NCBI RefSeq assembly: GCF_005497185.1
Contig: NZ_RJTN01000002.1
Coordinates: 372,001-436,000 of the forward strand
Source: Pectobacterium polonicum
GTDB lineage: Bacteria > Pseudomonadota > Gammaproteobacteria > Enterobacterales > Enterobacteriaceae
Reading direction: 5' to 3'
DNA length: 64,000 nucleotides
The notes under the pieces were generated by a model. It did not search any database and was not told the origin of the DNA. It worked only from the letters and a program-made list of their open reading frames with translations. A program made the position numbers and the translations under genes. Of the stretch, positions 1 through 9,571 are shown piece by piece; within the stretch, counting starts at the first letter, position 1; each line of letters opens with the position of its first letter.

Positions 1-1816
1 GTAGCCCCAACTCTTTCACTACCTGACGCAACTGCGTGTAGATATCCTGCCATTCACGAACGCGCAGGTAGTTAAGGAAATCGGTACGACACTGACGGCG
101 GAACTGGCTGGAAGACAGCGCCTTCTGCTGCTCACGCAGATAGTTCCACAGATTGACGAAGGCCAGAAAATCAGAGTCTTTATCGGCAAAGCGACGATGT
201 TTTTCATCCGACGCCTGCTTCTTATCCATCGGCCTTTCACGCGGGTCCTGAATCGACAACGCGGCGGTGATCACCATTACCTCACGCACACAGCCCATTT
301 TACGCGCTTCCAGCACCATACGCGCTAGGCGTGGATCAATCGGTAATTGCGCCAACTGTTGTCCTTGCGGCGTCAGATGGTAATGCCCGTTATCCGCCAG
401 ATGAATCGCGCCCAGCTCTTCCAGCAAGCGCACGCCGTCCTGAATGTTGCGCTTATCCGGCGCTTCAACAAACGGGAACGCGGCGATATCTCCTAACCCC
501 AGCGACGTCATTTGCAGAATGACGGAAGCCAGATTGGTGCGAAGAATTTCGGGATCGGTAAATTCAGGTCGCGACAGGAAATCCTGCTCGGAATAAAGGC
601 GAATACACACCCCAGCGGCAACGCGACCACAGCGCCCTTTACGCTGATTCGCCGACGCCTGAGAGACAGGTTCAATCGGCAGGCGCTGTACCTTGGTGCG
701 GAAGCTATAGCGGCTGATACGCGCCGTGCCGGGATCGATCACGTAACGAATCCCCGGTACGGTTAGTGAGGTTTCTGCCACGTTGGTCGCCAGCACGATG
801 CGGCGACCATGATGTGACTGAAAGACGCGGTTCTGTTCCTGATTCGACAGGCGCGCGTACAACGGGAGAATCTCGGTATGCGGCAAATCCAGACGGGTCA
901 GCGCCTCTGCCGTATCACGGATTTCACGTTCACCGCTCATGAAGACCAGAATATCTCCCGGCCCTTCACGCGTCAGCTCATCAACTGCATCGAAAATCGC
1001 CTGTAGCTGGTCGCGCTCGCTGTCATCCGCGTCTTCCACCACCGGACGGTAACGCACATCCACCGGATACGTCCGGCCAGACACTTCAATGATCGGCGCA
1101 TGATTAAAATGGCGGGAGAAACGCTGTGGATCGATAGTGGCTGACGTAATAATCACTTTTAAATCGGGGCGTTTTGGCAACAGCTGACGCAAATAGCCCA
1201 TAATGAAATCGATATTCAGGCTACGTTCGTGCGCTTCATCGATAATCAGCGTGTCGTACTGCATCAGCAGGCGATCTTGCTGAATTTCCGCCAGCAAAAT
1301 ACCGTCGGTCATCAACTTGACCAGCGTATTGTCACCGACCTGATCGTTAAAACGGACTTTATATCCGACACTGCCGCCCAGCGGCGTTTCCAACTCTGCC
1401 GCAATGCGGTCGGCAACGGTTCTGGCAGCCAGACGGCGCGGCTGCGTGTGGCCAATCAGACCATGTATACCGCGCCCCAGTTCTAGACAGATTTTCGGCA
1501 ACTGAGTGGTCTTACCCGACCCCGTCTCACCTGCGACGATAATCACCTGGTGATTGCGCAACGCCTCCAGTATTTCATCTTTTTTCTGGCTAACAGGAAG
1601 CTGTTCAGGGTAACGAATAGTCGGGCAATTTGCCCGCCGGTTCTCGACTTTCTGACGCGCAGCAACAATTTCCCCCTCAATTTCCTGCGCGATCGCGGAC
1701 TGAGCCTGCGGGCTGCTGACCTTCGCTGCGCCCTGCAAGCGACGGCGCAGACGTTGCCGATCGCGAAGCATTAGCTCACTTAACTGCGTAGATAATGCAC
1801 TGAGAGGTGATTTCAC
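1..1816 (-). CDS. hrpA: ATP-dependent RNA helicase HrpA, 3' part missing
   Basis: DEAH-box RNA helicase of the HrpA/HrpB family, cytoplasmic, involved in mRNA processing and rescue of stalled ribosomes. The reading frame runs off the left edge, so only about the first 605 residues are present. Read on the minus strand, it shows the Walker A motif GETGSGKT, the DEAH box (IIDEAHERSLN), motif III SAT, and the motif VI region QRKGRCGRV. The chosen start is GTG at 1816, preceded by AAGGA eight or so bases upstream; the first residues KSPLSALSTQLSELMLRDR align with the known HrpA N-terminus. It is divergent from azoR. The full protein is about 1300 residues, so the C-terminal OB-fold and DUF3418 regions lie outside the window. 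Confidence 0.95.
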   Translation of the reverse strand, partial: MKSPLSALSTQLSELMLRDRQRLRRRLQGAAKVSSPQAQSAIAQEIEGEIVAARQKVENRRANCPTIRYPEQLPVSQKKDEILEALRNHQVIIVAGETGSGKTTQLPKICLELGRGIHGLIGHTQPRRLAARTVADRIAAELETPLGGSVGYKVRFNDQVGDNTLVKLMTDGILLAEIQQDRLLMQYDTLIIDEAHERSLNIDFIMGYLRQLLPKRPDLKVIITSATIDPQRFSRHFNHAPIIEVSGRTYPVDVRYRPVVEDADDSERDQLQAIFDAVDELTREGPGDILVFMSGEREIRDTAEALTRLDLPHTEILPLYARLSNQEQNRVFQSHHGRRIVLATNVAETSLTVPGIRYVIDPGTARISRYSFRTKVQRLPIEPVSQASANQRKGRCGRVAAGVCIRLYSEQDFLSRPEFTDPEILRTNLASVILQMTSLGLGDIAAFPFVEAPDKRNIQDGVRLLEELGAIHLADNGHYHLTPQGQQLAQLPIDPRLARMVLEARKMGCVREVMVITAALSIQDPRERPMDKKQASDEKHRRFADKDSDFLAFVNLWNYLREQQKALSSSQFRRQCRTDFLNYLRVREWQDIYTQLRQVVKELGL

Positions 1817-2736
<920 letters not shown>

Positions 2737-2784
2737 CGAATCATCGTTACTACCCTTGCCATTATATTGATTTAATTGGCTTAA

Positions 2785-3015
2785 TTATTGCGCGCCCTCC
2801 GGCGCGCTTTTCTTTATCTCATCACCTGCGGCATTGTCCGATCGTTCCAGCAGTTGCGTCGCTTCTTTATCTGCTTTGATGTGAATCTCATGCTCGATCT
2901 TCACATTCATATTGATGGTGATCGGCTCTTTGGGGGCAGCGACCTCAATGCGCGGCACACAGCCCGTCAGGAAAGCTACCGTGCAACACATCATCACCGT
3001 CTCACTTTTATTCAT
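2785..3015 (-). CDS. ynbE: YnbE-type outer-membrane lipoprotein
   Basis: Small lipoprotein of 76 residues. A short signal sequence ends in the lipobox LTGC (Cys19), followed by PRIEVAAPKEPITINMNVKI, nearly identical to E. coli YnbE. In E. coli YnbE multimers pair by beta-strand stacking with the C-terminus of YdbH to form an inner-to-outer membrane bridge for phospholipid transport. It lies 15 bases downstream of ydbH and is surely cotranscribed. Its C-terminal tail (KKSAPEGAQ) is longer than in E. coli and is encoded by the stem-loop that serves as the azoR terminator. The ydbL gene that normally follows is absent; azoR starts its 3' end only 48 bases away. Confidence 0.92.
   Translation of the reverse strand: MNKSETVMMCCTVAFLTGCVPRIEVAAPKEPITINMNVKIEHEIHIKADKEATQLLERSDNAAGDEIKKSAPEGAQ
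2790..2815 (+). terminator. azoR terminator overlapping ynbE 3' end
   Basis: Perfect 7-bp stem GCGCGCC/GGCGCGC (2790-2796 with 2801-2807), loop CTCC, then TTTTCTTT on the plus strand. It terminates azoR. Read on the minus strand the same bases encode the last residues of YnbE. Confidence 0.85.
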
Positions 3016-3030
3016 TGTTCTGCCTTGAGT

Positions 3031-5622
3031 TTATTCATTCGCCTGCTGCTCCAACGTATCCCGCAAGTTATCGCCAAAGCGCAGACTTCGCCAGAGCTGG
3101 AAGATATTCTCCTGATGGCGATAGTTAAGAATGACCTGTCGGTTTGCGCTGAGCTGCGGATTTTTCCCTTGCACTCTCGACGTTAATGTCAGCTCACCTT
3201 GGTTACTCAGGTCAAGTGTGGCATAGGAGCGCCCGATCTCCAGATAGCGTAACCAGCCAATCGCCGCGCCTCCCGCCAGATTTTTACTCGCTAACTCATC
3301 TGCCAGTTGATCATCCAGCCGCAGCGTCAGGAAACCCTCATTGGTAATACGCCCGCGCTCAATCAACATGGTCGGATGATTGAAATTCAGCGGTAGTGTG
3401 CCGCTCACACGCCCTGACAGCGCAAACTGCTTTTGCTTCAGCGCCGTAGTCAGTTCGCTGAGATCGACGCGCTTAACGGTGAACAGCGCCGGTTCACGCT
3501 GCGGCCAGCGTAGCGTAGACAGCCCAATATGCCCATTCAATACGTCCAGATCGGCCTGAGACATAACCAAAGGGCGTCGATCGCTGTACGGATAAAAACC
3601 CTGTAGATCGACGCGAATATTGCTCATCCTAAACAGGTTGTCCAACACGTCAATTCGCAGCGTGACCGGTTGCCTGACGCCCAATTGCCAGCGTTGATCT
3701 TTCAGGCGGTAAGGCAGGACAAAATTTACCCCACTGACTTCACCATCCTGTAGCCACAGTCCGCCATTCTTCACGACCCAGTGTCCGCCAGCACTGAACC
3801 CTTCTCTACGCGCAGCGGAAAATGCCGCCTGAGCATAAAACTGCCCGGCGCGGATGTTCATTTTCAACAGCGGAGAAAGCAGAGGCTGAAACACTTTAAG
3901 TGGCTGCATTGGCCACCACGCACCACCGCGTAGCCGTTCCCCATCCCAACGCCCACGCAGCTTGACTGGCCCGATATCTTCAGCCTGTAGCTGCCCCTGT
4001 AACTGGAAATCATCCGGGCTACGCCCCTGCATCGCCAGCGTTAGCAATGAAGGCGGCAAGTAGCCACCGTTACTGAAATTTGTCCGCTCTGAGGCTAATT
4101 GCAGCGCCCCTTGAAAATGTTCGCCTGAACGGGCGCGTTGCCAACGAATCGGCTCAGTAATCGTCAGGCGAGGCTGGTGTACCGTCACAATGCCATAGCC
4201 CAGTTGGTCCAGCCCACTCGATAGTTGGCTGACTTCTATCAGAGTATCCTGCCAGTGCCCTCGCCCAGCCACATCCCATTGCCCTTTTAGCGGTGGCAGA
4301 CGACCGTTGCCCCAATACCGCCATTGCCACTGTCCTTGATCCGGCCAGAAATCCTGTGCCTGACCGTCAAGATGTAGGTTAAAGCGTCCCCAGTATGCTT
4401 CCCGCGCCTTAACTATCGCCTGTAACCGCCCATTCACGCCCGTCGCGCTCACCCGAACGCCCGCCAGCGGCCAGCGCGCTTCTTCAAGATAAATCTGCGG
4501 CGCGGGCGTCCCCCAGGCACGCAGCAGTGCGCCCGGTAAAAGAGAGAGTTCGGGATTAAGAATAGAACCCTGCAAAACCCCTGGTAGCGTCGCCGTCAAG
4601 GAGAGTGCCGGTAAATTCGCTTGTCCGGTAAGCTGAAAGCGCAATTCACTGTTGAGCAGACCAATATTACCCGGCCCAAGTACCAACACGGCGTTAGCCT
4701 TACCGTTATGCCCTTGCGTCAGCATATTCAAACGCGCGTTAATCGTGGTGGCATCCAACCCTTGTCGCCAATGCTGCAATGTCATCGCCACTTGCCCAGA
4801 GAGTGGCTGATCCGCATAAGGCCACCGCCAGATGCCGTCAGAAACCTGAATCACCTCATCCGTCAATTGCCACGGCAGCGATATCAGCGGTGCGTCATCA
4901 TGCGCAGCATTCAGCACCAGTTCGCCTCGCTGATTATGCCAATTCAACAGAAGAGAAAGCGGGTCCGGCGTCTGCCCTGAATCCAGTTTCCCAGTGAGAC
5001 GTCCCTGCACTGGCGCGGCATCCAGCGTATCGGCTAATTCCATCTCACCGCTGACTTGCAGACGCACAAAACCCGCAGGCGTTGCGAGCATGCTCTCATG
5101 GAGAGTTAGACGTTTATCATTCAGCTCGGCCCTAAACGCCAGTTGATCGCCCTGATAATCGAGCGTTTGTTGCTGTTTGCCCTTGCTACTGAACCGCACC
5201 TGTCCGGCATAGTCCTGCCAGGGTTGTAGCGTCAGTTTTTTCACCTGAATAGCGGCAGCAGGCAACCATTCTTGCCACTGCGACAGTTGCGCGGGTGGCT
5301 CAGTGCTATGGCTCGCTGGCACATATTGCAGGCAGTCGCTGTTTAACGTCACAGCATCAATATCAGCATGCCACTGCCAGCGATGCCAACCCAGCGTGAT
5401 ACTCTGCACATCAAGCAATACGCATTCTCCAGCCTTAATGCTAAAGCCTTTGCTATGTAACCCGCTGTTCTGCCAACTCAGCGTATCCTTTACAGCCAAA
5501 GACATGCCAGTCGGTAGCCAGGTATTGGCAAGGCGCGGCAACCACTGCGGCGTCGTCCGCCAGGAAACCAATAGCAAAGTGACAAGCAGGAGCGCCATTG
5601 GAAGTGCGTATTTTTTAATCAT
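3031..5622 (-). CDS. ydbH: AsmA-like intermembrane lipid transfer protein YdbH
   Basis: Inner-membrane anchored, periplasm-spanning AsmA-like protein (with TamB and YhdP the three partly redundant lipid transporters of enterobacteria). It is 863 residues, the usual size. One N-terminal membrane segment (about residues 7-24, ALPMALLLVTLLLVSW) is followed by a long beta-rich periplasmic body; the C-terminal dicarboxylate/DUF2993-like end (YLEIGRSYATLDLSNQGELT...RHQENIFQLWRSLRFGD) is the part that pairs with YnbE. Start ATG at 5622. It is first in a two-gene unit ydbH-ynbE; E. coli has ydbL third, missing here. No functional anomaly seen in the protein itself. Confidence 0.93.
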   Translation of the reverse strand: MIKKYALPMALLLVTLLLVSWRTTPQWLPRLANTWLPTGMSLAVKDTLSWQNSGLHSKGFSIKAGECVLLDVQSITLGWHRWQWHADIDAVTLNSDCLQYVPASHSTEPPAQLSQWQEWLPAAAIQVKKLTLQPWQDYAGQVRFSSKGKQQQTLDYQGDQLAFRAELNDKRLTLHESMLATPAGFVRLQVSGEMELADTLDAAPVQGRLTGKLDSGQTPDPLSLLLNWHNQRGELVLNAAHDDAPLISLPWQLTDEVIQVSDGIWRWPYADQPLSGQVAMTLQHWRQGLDATTINARLNMLTQGHNGKANAVLVLGPGNIGLLNSELRFQLTGQANLPALSLTATLPGVLQGSILNPELSLLPGALLRAWGTPAPQIYLEEARWPLAGVRVSATGVNGRLQAIVKAREAYWGRFNLHLDGQAQDFWPDQGQWQWRYWGNGRLPPLKGQWDVAGRGHWQDTLIEVSQLSSGLDQLGYGIVTVHQPRLTITEPIRWQRARSGEHFQGALQLASERTNFSNGGYLPPSLLTLAMQGRSPDDFQLQGQLQAEDIGPVKLRGRWDGERLRGGAWWPMQPLKVFQPLLSPLLKMNIRAGQFYAQAAFSAARREGFSAGGHWVVKNGGLWLQDGEVSGVNFVLPYRLKDQRWQLGVRQPVTLRIDVLDNLFRMSNIRVDLQGFYPYSDRRPLVMSQADLDVLNGHIGLSTLRWPQREPALFTVKRVDLSELTTALKQKQFALSGRVSGTLPLNFNHPTMLIERGRITNEGFLTLRLDDQLADELASKNLAGGAAIGWLRYLEIGRSYATLDLSNQGELTLTSRVQGKNPQLSANRQVILNYRHQENIFQLWRSLRFGDNLRDTLEQQANE

Positions 5623-5994
5623 TAGCGAATATTAAGCATCCCGTTAACTATTTGTAAAAACCAGCGCTGCATCGACCTGTCGATTATTTATTCATAAATC
5701 GCTCTTTTTTTTAACAAACAATTCTATCCACCTCACATTTACCCCTATTGTGCATACAGGCTTATTACCCTTTCGTGGTAAAATGTTTAATTGAGGTTAT
5801 ATTTTGTAATGAATCGCGTTATCTCATCATGAACAAAGCGTTTCCGATCGGATATCAGGATTGTCTCCTTTTGCCCGACTCGCCGTAAAAAAGCCATGAG
5901 CAACCTGAACCATTACCGCTATCTACTGATTCATCTTCGTGGGTATGCCTCATGTTAAATCAGTATTCGGACACAGCATATCAAGGACTGCTTT
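5623..5994. other. ydbH / aer-like intergenic region
   Basis: About 370 bases between divergent ydbH and the first Aer-type receptor. The stretch is AT-rich with the palindromic-looking GATTTATTCATAAATC near 5685-5700. I looked for a sigma-28 promoter (TAAAGTTT-N11-GCCGATAA) and found no convincing one, unlike upstream of the second receptor. No ORF with a ribosome-binding site. Confidence 0.35.
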
Positions 5995-7548
5995 ATGCGT
6001 AATAACACCCCTGTCACCGACCATCAACTCCCTCTTTCTGAAAAAACCAGACTTATGTCGGTCACCACGCCAGAAAGCCACATTACCTACGCAAACAAAG
6101 ACTTTATTGATGTCAGCGGCTATAGCATGGATGAGTTAATGGGACAGCCCCATAATCTTATCCGCCACCCGGATATGCCACCAGCCGCCTTCGCGGATAT
6201 GTGGAAAACGCTGCGTGCAGGTAATATCTGGACAGGAATTGTGAAAAATCGGCGTAAAAATGGCGACCACTATTGGGTAAAATCCAGCACCACGCCGCTG
6301 AGAAAAGGCGGTGAGATTACCGGCTATATGTCTGTGCGAACCGCAGCATCAGCCGAAGAAATTCATCAGGCAGAGGCGCTCTATGCCAGTGCGAACAACG
6401 GTAAATTAAAATACCGCACCTTCCACCATGGTCTGCTCATTTATACCGGGCCATTGCGCGCCCTGAGCCTGTTTAAAACCATGTCGCTACGCTGGCGTAT
6501 CCGCAGTTATTTTCTGCTTTTTAGCCTGCTCCCACTCGTCGCCGCCTATGCCCTGTTAGCGGGAACAGCATTGGCATCCGTACTCTTTCCGCTGCTCATT
6601 GCCTGCTGTTTTATCAGTGGTGAACTTCTGGTGCACCATGTCGCGCGCCCTATTGAGCAAATTTTGTCTCAGGCTATGCGTTCTGCCGCCGGACAAGCAG
6701 ACAACCTGACACAATTTAACCGCGTGGATGAAATTGGCATGTTAATGCGCGCGGTAAACCAGTCCGGCATGAATTTCCGCACCTTTGTGGACGATGTGAA
6801 CACCAATTTGAGCGAGTTGAAAAACGCCTGTAATGAAATTGCGCAAGGTAACCACACGCTGGCACGGTGCTGTGAGGAAACCGAAGAAAGCCTGCAACAA
6901 ACGGCGGCGTCCGTGGAGCAACTGACCGCAACCATCAAAAGCAACGCGGAAGCCTCGCTTCAGGCCTCAATCTATACGCAGGATGTGAATCAGGCCGTCA
7001 ACTCTGGTGAACAGGCCGTGAGCCAGGTCTCTGATACCATGGAGACCATCACGCGTTCCAGTGAACGCATTACGGATATTGTCAGCGTCATGGATAACCT
7101 CGCGTTTCAGACCAACATTCTTGCCGTTAATGCTGCCGTCGAAGCGGCGCATGCGGGAGAACAGGGCAAAAGTTTTGCGGTCGTCGCCAGTGAAGTTCGC
7201 TCTCTGGCACAGCGTAGCGCCACCTCTTCCAGCGATATTTCGACTATCATCGACGAAACGCTGAATAGCATTCGCACCGGTGAACAGCAGGTTTCACATA
7301 CGCACAAATCCATGAGCAATATTCTACTTCAGGTCCAACATGTCACCAATTTAATGAATGAGATCAGCCTCGCAACGCAGGAACAATCTCAGGGACTGGA
7401 ACAAATAAATGAAGCGGTAAATCGCATTGATGAACTCACGCATCAAAACACCGCACTGGCCAGCCAATCGCACTCGGCTACCGATCATCTGCAACAGAAA
7501 ATATCGAGCATGGTACAGGCAGCCTCTGTCTTCAGCCTTTCCCGATAA
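5995..7548 (+). CDS. Aer-type PAS energy-taxis receptor (copy 1)
   Basis: Methyl-accepting chemotaxis protein homologue of 517 residues with the Aer layout: N-terminal cytoplasmic PAS domain (about 10-120) for FAD, a membrane hairpin (about 171-190 and 192-210), HAMP, and a signalling hairpin with the conserved tip FQTNILAVNAAVEAAHAGEQ. The Aer FAD-site motif RHPDMP is present with Arg57, His58 and Asp60 at the E. coli positions. It should report redox or oxygen state to CheA/CheW. There is no C-terminal NWETF-like pentapeptide, so it probably needs other receptors for adaptation. Shine-Dalgarno AAGGA lies eight bases before the ATG. It shares most of its sequence with the next gene, so the two are a tandem duplication. 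Confidence 0.93.
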   Translation: MRNNTPVTDHQLPLSEKTRLMSVTTPESHITYANKDFIDVSGYSMDELMGQPHNLIRHPDMPPAAFADMWKTLRAGNIWTGIVKNRRKNGDHYWVKSSTTPLRKGGEITGYMSVRTAASAEEIHQAEALYASANNGKLKYRTFHHGLLIYTGPLRALSLFKTMSLRWRIRSYFLLFSLLPLVAAYALLAGTALASVLFPLLIACCFISGELLVHHVARPIEQILSQAMRSAAGQADNLTQFNRVDEIGMLMRAVNQSGMNFRTFVDDVNTNLSELKNACNEIAQGNHTLARCCEETEESLQQTAASVEQLTATIKSNAEASLQASIYTQDVNQAVNSGEQAVSQVSDTMETITRSSERITDIVSVMDNLAFQTNILAVNAAVEAAHAGEQGKSFAVVASEVRSLAQRSATSSSDISTIIDETLNSIRTGEQQVSHTHKSMSNILLQVQHVTNLMNEISLATQEQSQGLEQINEAVNRIDELTHQNTALASQSHSATDHLQQKISSMVQAASVFSLSR

Positions 7549-7715
7549 CCTCGTTTTCACGGGCGCTCACCTCTGGGCGTCCATCACCTGATCCCCATCA
7601 TTTAACGTACGTTGCCCACCGTGCAAATTCGCAGAGTCATAATATACTTAACAAATGAATGCTTTTGGTCATCGGCACGAGCGCGTACAGCGAGTCGAGC
7701 CAGACAACGACTTTT

Positions 7716-7755
7716 CTGAAGAAAAAGTAACGGTTTCCTAAAGAAAAAATAACGG
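7716..7755 (+). repeat. direct repeat upstream of second aer-like gene
   Basis: Two 18-base copies, CTGAAGAAAAAGTAACGG (7716-7733) and CTAAAGAAAAAATAACGG (7738-7755), with two mismatches and a 22-base period, i.e. two helical turns. They sit 34 bases upstream of a sigma-28-like promoter, a position suited to a regulator site. The binding protein is unknown. Confidence 0.5.
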
Positions 7756-7788
7756 ACGAAACTAGTAAGAATATATAAGTCTACTCGC

Positions 7789-7815
7789 TAAGTATTTCGT
7801 GAAGATTGCCGTTAA
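7789..7815 (+). promoter_or_regulatory. sigma-28 (FliA) promoter of second aer-like gene
   Basis: TAAGTATT (7789-7796), an 11-base spacer, then GCCGTTAA (7808-7815). Compared with the consensus TAAAGTTT-N11-GCCGATAA the -10 matches 7 of 8, the spacer is exact, and the -35 is weaker. It would place this receptor in the flagellar class 3 regulon. The transcript start would be about 80 bases before the ATG. Confidence 0.65.
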
Positions 7816-7899
7816 TTAAATAGCATTAATCGCTTTTCAGTTAGCTAATGGATCTAAAAACATTATTTTTATGCTTGCTTATACTAAAAGGATCAATAA

Positions 7900-9453
7900 A
7901 TGCGTAAGAATTTTCCTGTCAGTGATATTCAGTATTTATTAGATGAAAAAGCCAAGCTAATGTCGGTTACGACCACCGATAGCCATATCACTTACGCCAA
8001 TGACGATTTTATTGATGCCAGTGGTTACGACTTCGAGGAGATTCTCCATCAGCCTCACAATATCGTGCGCCACCCGGACATGCCCCCACAGGCGTTTGCC
8101 GACATGTGGGCAACACTGAAGGCCGGTAAAATCTGGACTGCTGTCGTCAAGAATCGCCGTAAGAGTGGCGATTATTATTGGGTGAAAGCGAGTACAACAC
8201 CGCTGATGAAGGAAGGGAAAATAACCGGGTATATGTCGGTGCGAACACGCGTTTTACCGGAAGAGGTTCGACAAGCAGAGTCACTTTACCGCCGAATGAA
8301 CGAGGATAAATTAAAAAACCGTCGGCTCTATCAGGGACTATTGATTTATAAAGGGCCGTTAAAACTTCTTAGCTTATTTAACGTCATTCCCGTACGTTGG
8401 CGGATACGAAGCTATATTTTCCTTTTCATGCTCTTCACGCTGCTTTTCTTACTGACTACCCTTCCTGTTACTACACCGCTACTCGTTTTTGTTTTAGTGC
8501 TACTCGCTGGCGCGACAATAACCAGTGAATTATTAGTTCAACACCTGGCAAAACCACTAGAAAAAATTCTCCACCAAGCCATTAATTCTGCATCCGGGCA
8601 GGCGGATAATTCGTTTCAACTTAATCGAGTGGACGAAGTCGGTATGCTATTACGCGCCGTCAACCAATCCGGTATGAATTTCCGCACGTTTGTCGATGAT
8701 GTCAACGGCAAGCTAGCAGAATTGCGTCACGCCTGCGGCGAGATTGCATCGGGGAATTACACGCTAAGTCAGCGTTGCGAAGATACCTCACAAAGTTTGC
8801 AATCTACCGCTTCCTCAGTCGAACAACTGACCGCGACGATTAAAAGTAACGCTTCGGCCACCCAGTTAGCGACACGCTGCGCCAGTGATGCCAATCAGGC
8901 CGTCGATGCGGGAGAGAAAGCGGTCAGTCAAGTCACGGACACCATGGCGACCATGACCCGCTCCAGTAAAGAGATCACCGACATCATCAGCGTGCTGGAT
9001 AATCTGGCGTTCCAGACCAATATTCTGGCGCTCAATGCAGCAGTAGAGGCCGCCCATGCTGGGGAACAAGGCAAGAGCTTCGCCGTCGTTGCGGGGGAAG
9101 TCCGTATTTTGGCGCAGCGAAGTGCCGCCGCAGCCAAGGACATCGCAGAGATCATTGATGCCACCATTACCAACATTCACACCAGCGATAAATTGGTCAA
9201 TCACACCAGCCAGTCAATGCAGAATATACTGACGCAGGTACAGCAGGTGACGCAGCTCGTGAATCAAATCAGCCTGGCGACACAAGAGCAATCACAAGGG
9301 CTGGGGCAAATTAACTCAGCGGTGAATAACATTGATGAATTAACCCGCCAGAACACCATTTTGGCTACCCATTCCAGTTCTGCCATCAGCAGCCTGGAAC
9401 AACAGATTGCTACCATGTCTGAAGCCGTGTCGGTCTTCAGCATCCCTCGCTAA
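7900..9453 (+). CDS. Aer-type PAS energy-taxis receptor (copy 2)
   Basis: Second receptor of exactly the same length (517 residues) and domain order as the preceding gene: PAS (about 10-120) with RHPDMP at residues 57-62, membrane hairpin around 171-210 (IRSYIFLFMLFTLLFLL...), HAMP and MCP signalling domain with tip FQTNILALNAAVEAAHAGEQ. The PAS domain and signalling tip are almost identical to copy 1; the transmembrane segment and the linker after PAS have diverged most. No C-terminal pentapeptide. Shine-Dalgarno AAAGG ahead of the ATG at 7900. It has its own sigma-28-type promoter and ends in a clear terminator. Which copy is the orthologue of E. coli aer cannot be told from the sequence. 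Confidence 0.93.
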   Translation: MRKNFPVSDIQYLLDEKAKLMSVTTTDSHITYANDDFIDASGYDFEEILHQPHNIVRHPDMPPQAFADMWATLKAGKIWTAVVKNRRKSGDYYWVKASTTPLMKEGKITGYMSVRTRVLPEEVRQAESLYRRMNEDKLKNRRLYQGLLIYKGPLKLLSLFNVIPVRWRIRSYIFLFMLFTLLFLLTTLPVTTPLLVFVLVLLAGATITSELLVQHLAKPLEKILHQAINSASGQADNSFQLNRVDEVGMLLRAVNQSGMNFRTFVDDVNGKLAELRHACGEIASGNYTLSQRCEDTSQSLQSTASSVEQLTATIKSNASATQLATRCASDANQAVDAGEKAVSQVTDTMATMTRSSKEITDIISVLDNLAFQTNILALNAAVEAAHAGEQGKSFAVVAGEVRILAQRSAAAAKDIAEIIDATITNIHTSDKLVNHTSQSMQNILTQVQQVTQLVNQISLATQEQSQGLGQINSAVNNIDELTRQNTILATHSSSAISSLEQQIATMSEAVSVFSIPR

Positions 9454-9486
9454 ACCCGCTCTTACGCCGTTACATCTCTTATTTGC

Positions 9487-9520
9487 AAACCGTTACTGTC
9501 AGTCAGGTAACGGTTTGTTA
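9487..9520 (+). terminator. terminator after second aer-like gene
   Basis: Perfect 10-bp stem AAACCGTTAC/GTAACGGTTT (9487-9496 with 9507-9516) and a 10-base loop, followed by GTTA. Confidence 0.7.
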
Positions 9521-9571
9521 CCGCCCGATTTTCTGATAGCTTAATCTGAGGATTTTTCGGAGAAACTATCA

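Noticed and set aside
5623-5994. Sigma-28 promoter for the first aer-like gene
   Set aside because: GCCGTAAA occurs near 5883, but no TAAA element stands 11 bases upstream of it.
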